Shown: piece after piece, positions 37,249 to 48,244 of the stretch | How positions within the stretch are numbered: the stretch's first letter is position 1 | Layout of the letters: the number at the start of each line of letters is the position of its first letter | DNA from: Diplosphaera chodatii | Lineage: Eukaryota; Chlorophyta; Trebouxiophyceae; Prasiolales; Stichococcaceae | Length of the DNA: 64,000 nucleotides | NCBI GenBank assembly: GCA_032358165.1 | Contig: JAALGY010000052.1 | Coordinates: forward strand, 1,612,001-1,676,000 | Direction of reading: 5' to 3' | Program-made: the position numbers and the translations under genes | Notes under the pieces: model-generated | What the model was told of the DNA's origin: nothing | The model's database searches: none | Seen by the model: the letters and a program-made list of their open reading frames with translations, nothing else

Positions 37249-40200
37249 TCAACATTCCCACCTGTATATCGGTTGCCGCACTTTGCCGAACACCGCTGCT
37301 GCCAGGCCGGCCGAGTGTCCTGGGTTGCTTCCGGCAGTCTGTTCCTGCCGGCTCGACAGGTTGGACAGCGGCGGCCGTGTGACCGCCAGCGGGTGGGCCC
37401 TTGGGGCTGCCTCTGGTGTTGCTGGCGTGCGCGGCATGGGGGTCATGTCCCTCGCAGTCATGCCGGGAGCATTGGATGCCCAGCTGGCGCCTGTTTGGCG
37501 CTTGTCCCCTGCCCTGGCAGCGTCCTTGTCTGCTGTTTCAGCTGGACGCCCTGACCACTGCTGGTCTGTGGCAGCAACAGGCGCGGTTGCGGGAAACTGC
37601 GCACCGCCTGCGACGCTGAGGCTGCTGGCAGGTGGTGTGGGCCTGTTGTACAGCAGCGGCACGCCGCCGTGGGTGGCCAGGCGCGGCGGCTGCACCGCGA
37701 AGGCGGCCTGGCTGGGCGGCTGGAAGCGGGAAGCCACAGCGGCGCCGGGCGGCCACCGTGGGACGCGGCCGCCGATGCTGCTGTACGACAGCTGCGCCTC
37801 ATTGAGCTGCAAACAGGGAACAGGTGTTTGTGCTGGAGCCAAGCTCGGCTGCACACCGCATCACAGCATTGTCTGCTGTCCTGCAGGATGACTTCTGTTG
37901 CTTCCGGTGGCCCTGGGCCCCTACCTGGTTGTTGAGCCACCGGATCATCTGGTCGTTGCCCTCCAGGGACTCACGTGCCTCCACCAGCTTGCCCTGTAGC
38001 TCCTCCAGCTCTGCCTGTGCGGATGCGTTTCAGCAGACGTGACAGCAGTCAATTGCTGGGACAAGCAGCCTGGCACATCATGTCTCGGGTGGCACGTGCA
38101 TGCGAGCGTGCGGCAACCCACAAAGCTGATATCGCATCCCAGTGTGCTGCTCAACAATACAGCACTCTGTTGCTCCCCACCTGCAGCCGCTTCTTATCAT
38201 CCGCCGCGGCGTTGGCGATGCGCTGCGCCGACTCCGCCGCCGCCCGGGTGGCAACCACCTCCGCCCGCGCCGCCGCCAGCTCGCTCTCCTGCTTGGCTGC
38301 CAGCGCGCCGCGGCGGCGGCCCTTCTCCCGCGCCACCCGCACCTCTGCCTGCTCAGATGTTCGTAATGGTATGTTGTCAAGAGAAGTGCACGTGAGTCTG
38401 GCTGTTGACCCATGGCCGTGGCCCTGGCCACCACCTTGCACATGTTAAATGCTCAAAACTGGTACTGCAGGCAGCCGGGATGATGTTGCAGGCGTCGGAC
38501 CGGTGCTGCTGGCGGTGTGGCCAACTCACCGACAGCTTGTCGATCACTTGGCTGGCTCGGGTATGCTCAGCTGCGGCGGCTTCGGCGCGTGCGGTGGCGG
38601 CGGCGCCCAGCTCCTTGAGCTCCGCGGCGCGCTCATCGGCGCTGCGGACCGCCGCCTGTTGGGGCCATGAAGCTTGTCAAGCTGCCTTACTGCATGAGGC
38701 CAAAGTGAAATGCTGCACCAGAGCACTAGCCCAGCTGCAAGCTGCACGACAAGTAAGAACGGGCTGACGCGGCTTTGACAGGCATGCTTCAGGGCACCCG
38801 CATGTGTGGTGCACGGAGTCGGGACTGCTCTTCTGGCGAAGGGTACCTCTAGTCCACGGATGCGCTCCGCCTGCTGCTGCAGGGTGTCCTGCTGGACCGC
38901 CACCTGCAATGCCCCACACGCATCATGGCTGTAACTGCCTTGGACATGCTGTAGCTGCATGCACGCCAAGCAGCAGGCATGCAAATCGATCATTGGTGGA
39001 GCCCAGGACCAGCACTTTCTGTCATGACCTCTGATTCAAGGCACCTTCTCGTTGCGGACGGCCAGCGTGGCTCGCAGCTCAGAGAGCGTGACGTCCGCTT
39101 CCGCCTTGCTTGAGGCGGCAGCGGTTGCCGCTGCCCGCGCCTCTGTGGCCTCTGCTGTAGCCACGTCGTGGCTGGCTTCCGCGCTGCGCACCCTTCGTCG
39201 CAGCTCTGCAACCTGCGGGTGGTGACTGTTGTTCGCTGATTGATAAGTGCATGCTGCATGGTGTGTAGGTAGGCGCAGAGCCGGGAGCCTGGGAGGCAAC
39301 AAGCTGACGAACTTTCGTTGTTTGGGGTGTACGAGGCATCATCGGACATCTGTGTGAAGGCTTCACATTGCCGCAGACAGTGGAGAGAAGCCACGCCGGT
39401 CTCACCTCTGCTTCCAGCTCGCATCTTGTGGCGGTCAGCGCTTTGACGTCGTCCTGAAGTCGGTCGCCCTTCCGACTTGAGGCTTGTAGCTGGGATCGCA
39501 ATCGTCCCTCGGCCTGGCCGCGCTCACTGCAGGGGGCAGCATCCTGCTGTCTTCGAGGTCGACTGGTAGTTCACACATTCAGAGCCGTCATTGACCTGAT
39601 GCTGCTCACACGGATCGCCGCAGTTAGGTATATCACTGAACAGAAGGGTGCTAGTGTCACCAGCACAGCCCAAGGGTACCTCTCAAGCTGGGCCCGGAGA
39701 CTGGCCAGCTCTGCAGCCTTGGCTTCCAGGGCCGCTGCCTCCGCTGCCGACCGCTGCGCTGATGCGTCAGCGGCAGCTCGCTCGGCGGCGGCGCCGGCGG
39801 CCGCCAGCTGCTGCCTCGCCTCGTCCAGCTTGCCTGCCGTCTCCTTCCGCTCGGTCTGCACGCCAGGTGCATGCAGTGCCAGTTTCGACACTTGCATGGC
39901 CCAAAGGACTGCAAAGCTGTGACTGTGCTCCTGGTCACGCAGCGCCTGGGCGAATAGCTGGCCGTGTCTTACAAGAGGGTCATGTGTAACGTCCCCGACC
40001 ACCCCGCACCTTGACGGTGCACAGCTTGGAGGCAAGCTCAACGTTGGTTGCAGATACCTCACCCAGCCGGAACGCCAGGAACTGCTTCACAGCGGCGTCA
40101 GTCCTGCGCGAAACCTTGCAGTATGGAGTGTATCATCATGCACATGCGTGAATCACGCACATGGCACCCTTTTATGCTGCAGGCGCGTGTGTCACTGGGC

Positions 40201-41042
40201 TGCAGTCGGTAATCACGGTGCTTCAAGTGCACCCGGGGCGGAAGGCGAGCGTCAAGTGCGGCAGCTGCTTGAAGTCGTTGGTCTCCAGGAACTGCAGAGC
40301 CGACTCGCCCTGTGCTCGGCCACTGCTGAGCACTGCCTGAAATCTGCACCCGGGACAGGTGAAGCACGAGCTAACTAGCAGATTGCATCATCAGATGGTG
40401 TATATCTGCTGAACTTCTCATCCTGACGCCATGAACACAGCAAGGTAGGGGTTGTGTGCAAGCACATGTGACTTTCCACCATGATATCTGATCAGGATGC
40501 TACCTGGGCGGCTGGTGGTGCGCAGCAGCTGCAGCGCAGCGGTCCAGCAGTGCGATGAGCTTCCCTGGGAACCCGCCAAAATCGACCAGGATGCCCTGCT
40601 GCGCCTTGAGGCCCGCAAAGTCGTCCTCGCTCACGTCCAGGGTGTGGAGAAAGCAGGCGTCATCCTCGTTGGACAGCCACACACGGAGGGCCTGCACATG
40701 CGGTTGGGTGAAGGTTTGCAAGCGCAGTGCATTCAGCAGTCGGTGGTGGCACTCTAAAAGCCACTGCCAGATGCAGGTCGAACACCGGGTGGAATCTCAA
40801 GGAGGATGTTGTTGAGACACTAAATGATCATGTGAGGACCCGCAGAAGTATGGTTCCTGCATTAGAGCTCTCACCCGCGATGCATGGCCGCTGCGCCCGC
40901 CGCTGCTCATGATGCGGACAGTCAGATCAGCAATGTGTTCTTCCCTTTCGGGCAGTCGTATCATCACCGGCACTGCTCGCCAGTACAGCCCTGTGGCAGC
41001 TGCGGCGTCAAAGCCGGCTTCGGCTGGCCCTGTCCACTGCAT
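37249..41042 (-). CDS. SAS6: Centriole cartwheel protein SAS-6
   Basis: Builds the nine-fold cartwheel hub of centrioles and basal bodies (BLD12 in Chlamydomonas). Exons: 40875-41042, 40504-40691, 40233-40343, 40010-40103, 39680-39855, 39406-39526, 39045-39212, 38847-38903, 38530-38655, 38181-38348, 37925-38014, 37249-37806. Phases agree throughout and give 674 residues. The globular head shows YWRAVPVMIRLPER, VWLSNEDDACFLHTLDVSED, ILVDFGGFPGKLIALLDRC, SALQFLETNDFKQLPHLTL and VKQFLAFRLGEV, all typical of the family. A long Ala/Glu/Arg coiled coil follows over about 300 residues. The conserved SAS-6 motif NDQMIRWLNNQ comes near its end, then a Pro/Ala/Ser-rich tail of 185 residues. The start is either 41042 or the in-frame ATG at 41057. 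Its presence suggests the organism keeps centrioles, hence probably flagellate cells. It is divergent from the gene at 41533. Confidence 0.95.
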
Positions 41043-41532
41043 GGCCCCGTGTTGCATGCTGCGAAGCTCACCCGATGCGTGTCAAGGCAGAGCCAAGGGA
41101 GAGCGTAGGCTCATCCTAATTGCCACAGGTCTCATCACGCACTGCAACCGGCTGATGCATCGCATTCGTGCTCAGTGCGCGGCAACAGGCGAAGCAGGCC
41201 GACAGTCGGCAAACGAAACGGCGCATCTGTGCGCGGTGATCACAGGTAGTTCGCCGCGCCTCGAACCGTTTGACTGACCATCCTGTTAGTTTCCAATGTC
41301 ATCAGGACGACCGACCCAGTGCAGGGCCTTTTGACGGACAAGATTGGGCGCGCCATCAGCCGGAACTTCCTGCTGCCGGAACGACGACGTGGACGCACGC
41401 TGGCAAAGGACTTCGTTGGTGCAGCCCATGCAGCTCCTCAGCCGCTTGCGCACAGTGTAGTCCTCGCTATTCCATCCTCAGCTTTTGCCACGTGCACCTC
41501 CTCTGCATCTATTCTAGTCCTACAAGACTGCA
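41043..41532. other. Divergent promoter region, SAS-6 and lumen protein
   Basis: About 490 bases between two divergent start codons. It must hold both leaders and probably both promoters. No gene, TATA box or repeat stands out. Confidence 0.45.
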
Positions 41533-42736
41533 ATGGCGCTGCAGATGTTGTCGACGCGCACGCGGGTCGCCATGCCGGCGACCCAGTGCAATTGCAGATC
41601 GAGCGTCGCTCGTTCGCAGGCTGCTAGGTGACCCTACTCCATCATTGACTGGCAGTTTCCGAGTGGTCCTGATACTGCATGCTCGCTCGTGTCGACATTG
41701 ATTCCCAAGTCTGCTGTCCTTGTGCAGTGAATCATGGCTGCTCGAACTCATTGAATGCAGCTGCACCACGTACGCTTGTTCTATCCTTTCGAAGATGTTC
41801 AACAATGCAAGTGCCCCTTGCAGGACTGTGGCGACCGCAGTACCTGACCACAGGCCAGCTTTGAAGGTGCCTGGCTCAGCAAGCTCTGAACTTCAGCTGC
41901 TGATTCCTGTATGCTGTACCCGTGAACCTTTCACTATGTATCATCACTCGAGCTTCTTTGTAAGCTGCCAAAAGTGTGTGGTTGTCCAAGCTCTTTACAT
42001 TCAATTGCACAGAGTGGCGGCATGAATCTGCGTACAATTCGATGATCCATGGTGATTGGTCTGCACGCGCATGTGTGCGCTGTTCGAGCGAACGCAAAAT
42101 GCAATGTCTACTTCGACGCAGGCTGTCGGCGGCAGCATGGTTGCCGCTGCAGTGGCGGCCGGCGTGCTCCTTGCACCAGCACCTGCCAGTGCCAAGTTGA
42201 CCTTTGGCCGCGCAGCGGATGTGGCCGAGCAACAGGTCGGCCTTGACAACCGCGTAGTCGGGCAAAGCTTGAGACTTGCCTGGCATGGCTGCACGCAGGT
42301 CCTGCAGTTGAATCGATGCATGCCATCCATAAGCAGCACTTTGTATAACGGCTTTCACGTGCTCACCGTGTGCTTACCTTGTGGGATGTTTCGGTACCGC
42401 AGGCCGAGTTCGCCAGCGCTATGAAGCAACTGGACCAGGCCATCGCCATCGCAGCCAAGCAGGCCAAGAAGGCTCCGCAGGTGCTGGCAGACACCGCCAG
42501 CAAGGCCGTCGCCGAGGTACTCCTTTGCGGCTGAGGCTCATTTCCGGAACGCCTTGCTGCTGTACGTTTGTGTATGTCCCCCAGCGCTTATGCGAAGCTT
42601 TACTGCAGGCCTTCCGAACGATCATCTGTTTCCTGTGACATAGGCGCCCGCCATTTCATCAGACGCAAAGGCGGCCGTCAAGGACGCCCAGACCGGTGTG
42701 AACACCGCTGTGAACAAGTTTGTCGGCCAGTTTTGA
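41533..42736 (+). CDS. Predicted thylakoid-lumen protein of unknown function
   Basis: Five exons (41533-41627, 41824-41866, 42122-42235, 42403-42516, 42644-42736) join in phase and encode 152 residues. The first 32 or so residues (MALQMLSTRTRVAMPATQ onward) are rich in Arg, Ser, Ala and Gln with no acids, like a chloroplast transit peptide. A second, hydrophobic segment follows, SMVAAAVAAGVLLAPAPASA, ending in a good AxA cleavage site before KLTFGRAAD. This two-part leader is what lumen proteins carry; it lacks a twin-arginine, so the Sec route is more likely. The mature part, about 80 residues, is Ala/Lys-rich and probably helical (FASAMKQLDQAIAIAAKQAKK). I do not recognise the family. The gene converges on Rab5. 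Confidence 0.75.
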
Positions 42737-43408
42737 GGTATTGGGCGCCATGTCACGGTTGAGAGTGGGTTCAAACCGGTGATACGATAGGATCCAGGAA
42801 CCGCGGCTCTGCCTCTGCTATAGAAGCACATATTGGATTGCCTTACATGAACATGGTCGTGTCAGAACGACATGGACAGTGCAGATATGTGCTTGGACTG
42901 CCAAAGATGTGCTTGCCCTGCCTCCTCAGCTGCTCGTGTCCAGAGTCTCAGTTAGGTCTGTGGTATCTGCCAAGACGGTGCATGTTCGAGCTTTGCCACA
43001 TTGGTATGACGCCCGCAGAATGTACCGAAGGTGTTCTGTGTAGACACTTGCCCACAGACTGGAGTCATGGAAAACACAAAGGCAAGCTGGTCCGTCGCCA
43101 GTATGCAAGCAAACTCACTGATTGTACATACTACCATTCGTGGACACTTCACTGCTACAGAGCGCCCAAGCATGCTGACTTCTGCAGCCGCTGCGCTGCC
43201 TGCAGCAGCGCAAGAGCCTATTGTCCCAGACCGTTCCATAGCCCCGCTGCGTTGCTGGCTGGGTGCAACTGCAGATGTAGTGCCGGGTGCTCCAGGGCTG
43301 TTTGCCAACCCAGCCTGGGGTCTCTGACTCGTGACAGGCGCTCATTGGCAAGGTATGCCCAGCATGTGCGAGGGCAGCCCAAGTCCCCGAGCTGCCGCGC
43401 TGGGGAGA
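42737..43408. other. Convergent 3' region between lumen protein and Rab5
   Basis: Holds the two 3' untranslated regions. Plus-strand frames around 43031-43330 are open for nearly 100 codons but carry no family signature. Confidence 0.4.
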
Positions 43409-44754
43409 TCAGCCAGTGGAGCAGCAGGCGGCCTTCTTGGGCTGAGGCGGCGGCTGCTCCAGTGTGATGCCTCCCGAAGGCGCGGGGGGCGGCGCGGACC
43501 TTGGCAGCCTGTCGGTTGTGGCAGGAATGACGGTAAGCGCCTCACCCGAGAGCAATTGTGAGGCTTGCATAGCAGAGCCTTCACAGGCAGCCGTCAGACT
43601 GGGACATCTATCTCGCTAAATGTTATGACAGGAAGTCGCAAGTGCAACCACTACACAGCAGGGTTGGTCTGGCGTGCGGTGGCAGCAGAAGCGCACCGCT
43701 TGGCAATGTCCTCAAACAGCTCGGACACATTGGCGTTGGTCTTGGCGGATGTCTCCCAGTACACCAGCCCATTCTCGTCTGCGTAAGCCTGTGCATCGTC
43801 TGTGGACACCTGCAGCGGGTACAACGACATGGTTGTCAAACATATGTTGGACCCACTACTCGGTCTGTAAAGAGGCATGAGCAGAACTGGTGGTCCATAG
43901 AACGCCAGGCATGAATGCCACAGTTACTCCCGGCCTGCGCCTCAGCCCCTCAGGCTATGTACTCTCCCATGACAGCTACCAAAATTGGAGCCAGCACGTC
44001 AACGAGGGCACACCTCCCGCGTCTCGGCGAGGTCGGCCTTATTGCCGGCCAGGGACATGATCATGCCAGGGTTGCCCTGCCGCAGCAGCTCCTTCACCCA
44101 CTCTCGCGCCTTCGCAAAGCTGTCGCTGCTGCTGATGTCGAACACAATGACTGCCGCCGCAGCGCCCCTGCGTGATGCAACGAGCTGCTGCTGTGGGCGC
44201 TGCATCTCCGAAGGAACCATCCGTGAAGTCATCAACACCACAAGCAGCTTGAAAGCACGTGCAAAGCTGCTGACCTGTAGTACATCGGTGCTAAGCTGTG
44301 ATACCTCTCCTGCCCAGCTGTGTCCCTGTGTTGTTACACAGCAGGTTACAGACCACCACAGCAAAGACGCACAAGCACGATGAGGCAGCCTCCCTGTGCG
44401 GAAGCCTTGTTGAAGTACCAAGACACAGCGTGCTATTCAAACCCACCAGATCTCAAACTTTACATGCTGGTCTGGCAGCGTCTTTGTGAGGAAAGCCGCG
44501 CCAATGGTGGACTCCTGGTAGTCGAAGAACTGCGACTTCACAAAGCGCAGCACCAGCGATGACTTGCCAGAACCCTGCATGTATAAGAGGAACTGCATTG
44601 GCACAGCATCTATGCAGTCGCCCCTGCAAAGCACCTGCAGCTTGTCCGCATTTCTTGAATGCACGGGTGCCTGCTGTACAGCATTGCTCACCATCTCGCC
44701 GAGCAGCACGAGTTTCGCCTGCTGCAGCGGCTGCAGCGGAGGCGACGCAGCCAT
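43409..44754 (-). CDS. Rab5-type small GTPase
   Basis: Controls fusion of early endosomes. Exons: 44692-44754, 44447-44574, 44275-44325, 44014-44167, 43697-43809, 43409-43508; together 202 residues. All five G motifs are present: [27 protein letters not shown] and ETSAK. The segment [20 protein letters not shown] is a Rab5-family signature. The last exon encodes [13 protein letters not shown] and ends KKAACCSTG, giving the paired Cys for geranylgeranylation, which fits plant RabF2 or animal Rab5 rather than the myristoylated plant-specific RabF1. If the last intron (43509-43696) were kept, the protein would stop soon after (ARQTNPAV) and lack the prenylated cysteines. The P-loop has Glu-Met-Gly-Ser where most Rab5 proteins have Asp-Ser-Ala-Val or similar. 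Confidence 0.95.
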
Positions 44755-44826
44755 GGCTGCCTGCAGCTCGAGTCAACGAAATGCACAGTAGGCATGAGGT
44801 ACACACATGTCATCACAGCGATGCTA

Positions 44827-46010
44827 TCAAGGAGTGCTCAGCAGCGGCAGCAGAGCGCCCGTCGCCACGACACCTAGCGCAGCGCGCTTGGCCTGGCTAA
44901 CAAGCTGGCTAAGCACGTGCGGTCTGGCAGCTAACGTGCGGATGCTGACGAATCTTGCCAGTGGCATCAGGGGGCCAACAAGCACCAGAGGTGTAGTCCT
45001 CTGAAGGAGCACCTGCCCCACTGGAGCCAGGTGTATTCGAGCACAAGCTGAAGCAAAGATAAAGTGAGGCTACACATGCACTGCAAATGCTGCAGGACTG
45101 ACGAGGTGAGGCGCAAGCTTGGCTGTGTCACACAGGAGCACGGTTGAGTGTGCCTCTCGAGAAGCGTATGCCCTCGCCCTACACCTGCGCGTTTGCTGAC
45201 ACAGCAACCCAGGGGTAGCACCCTTGCGCAGTTGCCTAAGCACCAGCCGCGCAACCAGCAAGAGTGTCACACCTGCAAGCCTGTTCTCGGGTGGTGCTGC
45301 GCCCTGGTGCCCACTGCACGACCCGCGAAACGCCTTGACCTCGCTGCTGCCCGTAAACGTTATCGCAGCAGGGGTTGCGCAGCGCCTGATTGACACGTTT
45401 TGCTCAGGACAACCGCTGCTGGCTGCTCACGTGCTCAGGGCAGGTTGCGCGAAGACGGGCTCACAGGAATGATAGTGCCTCGCAACTTCCAAAGCATCAC
45501 TCCAGCTTGGCAAAACCCTGCTGAGGACCAAGACTCTCAGTGGCACGCGGTCCCAGACAAAGTACGGTCGCGGAACCCGGTTCTACGAATCCGGCTCTGT
45601 AGACCCGCAGGAGCCAGAGCTCGGCCGCCGCGCAGCGCCCGGCACAAGCTCCAACCCGCTGCACACGTCGCGGGGATCCTGCAGCCGTACAGACGCTCAC
45701 CAACGACATCATGGGATCGAAGGCGACCGGGTCCGTGCCACTCCCCAGACTCCTGAACTGTGCTCCCAGCTGCCCTCCAGTTGCCGTCCGGCGCCGCTGC
45801 GCCTGCGCAGGTGTGGGCGCCACCCACGCGCGCAGTGCTTGAAGCCAGTGATCGCACCGCTTCACCGTAGCCCGCAGCCCGTTGCGCCCCGTGGCCTGGC
45901 CCCAGCAATGCCGGCGCAGCTTTTCGTGATCTGCCGCTGCCGGCAGCTATTGCTGCATTGACTGCAGCGCTGTGCGCCCGCCAACGCTGCTGGCATCTCC
46001 GTAGTAACAT
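44827..46010 (-). CDS. Possible minus-strand gene, unresolved
   Basis: An open frame of 157 codons starts with ATG at 46010. Its first 45 residues (MLLRRCQQRWRAHSAAVN onward) are basic, Ser/Ala-rich and nearly free of acids, as in a mitochondrial or plastid presequence. Further down the same strand there are stretches with protein-like composition, such as SSEVKAFRGSCSG near 45330 and PLVLVGPLMPLARFVSI near 44970, the latter ending 73 bases before the Rab5 start. I could not join them with consistent phases and recognise no family. The call may be wrong. Confidence 0.25.
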
Positions 46011-46596
46011 GCCCTTTGATCGGGCGCCGCGGGCGGTGCCTCAACACCCGCACGGGCCTTCCCCCGATGCTCCGCCCCTTTGTTTGCGTTTGTGCCGGCG
46101 TGTGTTGCCCGCGGCCAGCACCTTGCGCCGCCTGCCTGCATCACGTCTGATCATCAGTCCGTCCTCATCGCGCTGCTCCTGCCGCATCAGCCCGCACAAG
46201 CGCACCTCCGCCAAGATATTTGTTGCAGCAGCCATTTTCGGCGTTCCGAAAGCCCGCACGGCCACTGAGGCGCGCCAAACCCGGCGGCCTGTGCACGCCT
46301 GCTGTTCATCCTGCCTCTGAAGGCGTCATGCGAGACACAGCCCTTAGTACTGCTCCACTGCGTCCTCGCTATGAACCCATGCAATCAGAGTATCAGCAAC
46401 AGTATCTGCTGTATCTGCGGACGACGCATCGAGCGCGGGCATGCACACCATGCTTCCACCTGCATGTATGATCCGAGTGCTGCGAGCAGATGGCCCCGTT
46501 GGCACCGGTTCGAAACTGACCTAAGAAGGTTCCAACTGGCGGCGCCCAGTTGTGTCGTTCTGACCTCTAGCTAACTTGCTGTGTGCCTGGCTGCAG

Positions 46597-48244
46597 TACC
46601 GTCAAGTGGTTCGACGCCACAAGTGAGTAACGACCCACCATGCTCTGACCCTGATCTCGTCGTGGGCAGACAGCGAGGCCATTTTCCACAGCCGCCGCAT
46701 GCCAAGTGCACCTGCTGTCTTCTTCTGGGGTGCAGCGTGCTGCCTGCCTGTCATGCTCATCATGCTCATCATTCGTTGTCATGTTCTGCAGAGGGCTTCG
46801 GCTTCATCACCCCCACCAACGGTGGTGATGACCTGTTCGTCCACCAGGTGTGCTGCCAGTACTCGCATGCATAACTTTTGCAGCCAATGACCTGCCTGTA
46901 AAACCATGGTTCGGGGCTCCTTCCTGCTCTTGCTGCAGTTGTTTGCACAGCCACAATGTGCATGCTGTGCACATTCTGTGGTTGTGACGCGCACGGCAAC
47001 ACTCACCCAGAACTTGTTGTGCTGCTGCAGTCCTGAGCTCCCGTCGTTATGAAATGCAGACCAGCATCCAGACCGATGGCTACCGCAGCCTTCGCGAGGC
47101 TGAGGAGGTCGAGTTCGACGTCGAGAGCGGCGACGATGGCCGCACCAAGGCGGTCAACGTGACCGGGCCGGGCGGCGCCCCGCCCCTGGTGCGCCCTGTT
47201 CGACATGGCACTCTCCATGTTCTGTTGCCGACCCTCGGCATTGGTCACTGCTTCCCCTGCTGTGTTGTGGTTGACAGCAACGGCTTTCGCCTCCTCTCCC
47301 GGCCTTGCTTAGATGCATGCCTGAGGACCAAGCGCCCCAAGCCATGTGCTGCAACCTGACGGCAGGGCGGTGGTGACCGTGGCGGCGGCGGCGGTGGCTT
47401 CGGTGGTGGCCGCGGCGGCGGCGGCTATGGTGGCGGCGGCTATGGCGGCGGCGGCGGTGGCTACGGAGGTGGCGGCTACGGTGGCGGCGGCGGCGGTGGC
47501 CGTGGTGGCGCTTGCGTGAGTCGCCTGCATCATCACACTCTCGACTTGCCTGTCTGCTGTCTTTGAAGTTTGAGTTATCGGTTCAGCCAGCGCATCTTGA
47601 CAACCCTGTATCACCCTGCGACGCCTGCAACGTGTTGATGTCCCCTCCGTTCCTCCCTGCAGTACGAGTGCGGCCAGCCCGGCCACATCGCCCGTGACTG
47701 CCCCAACCGCCAGGGCGGCGGCGGCGGGTGAGTTGCACGTCTTAGTATCGTTCGTTCTGTTAATCGCTGCATGCTGCGGTCTTTATTGCATCCACCATGT
47801 GTGCATCATCAGTCTTGTGCTGACCTGCTGTCCTTGTGCTCTGTGGCGTCAACAGCTATGGCGGGTGAGTACCCAGAAACTGACACCCTTTTGTACACGA
47901 ACTTGCCTGGCCCCTGACCATGACTCCGCTGGTCTTTGGTCTTGTGAGTTCTACAACAGTCGCCTCTCACAGCAGTGTCTCCACGCTGCAGCGGCGGCTA
48001 CGGTGGTGGCGGCGGCGGCTACGGCGGCGGCCCTCCCCAGGGTGGCGGCGGCTACGGCGTGAGTGGTTGGCCCCTCTGTAGTGTACAGATGCCTATTTGA
48101 TCAGTGTCTCCTGCTCTCGTCGCATGCAGCTGCATGCCAGCCCCTGTGGCATTGACGCGCGGACGCTGCATGCGCATCTGCAGTTGCACAGATGTGACTT
48201 GACCCATGCTGCACTCCATCCCGCAGGGCGGTGGCGGCTACTAG
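46597..48244 (+). CDS. Cold-shock-domain, glycine-rich, CCHC zinc-knuckle protein
   Basis: Probable RNA chaperone of the plant CSP/GRP2 and LIN28-like group. Exons: 46597-46622, 46792-46847, 47060-47188, 47366-47515, 47663-47727, 47856-47864, 47992-48058, 48227-48244; the first coding exon, which must supply a start and end in GG, lies upstream and I could not fix it. The cold-shock domain shows TVKWFDATKGFGFITP with RNP1, DDLFVHQ as RNP2, then VEFDVESGDDGRTKAVNVTG. A Gly/Tyr-rich tail follows, with one zinc knuckle CYECGQPGHIARDC (C-x2-C-x4-H-x4-C), and the protein ends GGGGY. The tail is split by four introns, one flanking a 9-base exon. Land-plant relatives usually have two or more knuckles. 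Confidence 0.93.
47856..47864 (+). other. Nine-base microexon
   Basis: The bases between AACAG and GTGAGT add only three residues' worth of sequence to the glycine-rich tail. The preceding exon ends in GG and this one begins C and ends GG, so the split glycine codon is rebuilt on both sides and skipping would keep the frame. Confidence 0.7.

Noticed and set aside
36980..37891. A 303-codon open frame on the plus strand.
   Set aside because: Antisense to the phase-consistent last exon of SAS-6, with low-information composition.
46505..46520. A B-box-like GGTTCGAA on the plus strand.
   Set aside because: No A box lies 30-90 bases upstream and no cloverleaf can be drawn.
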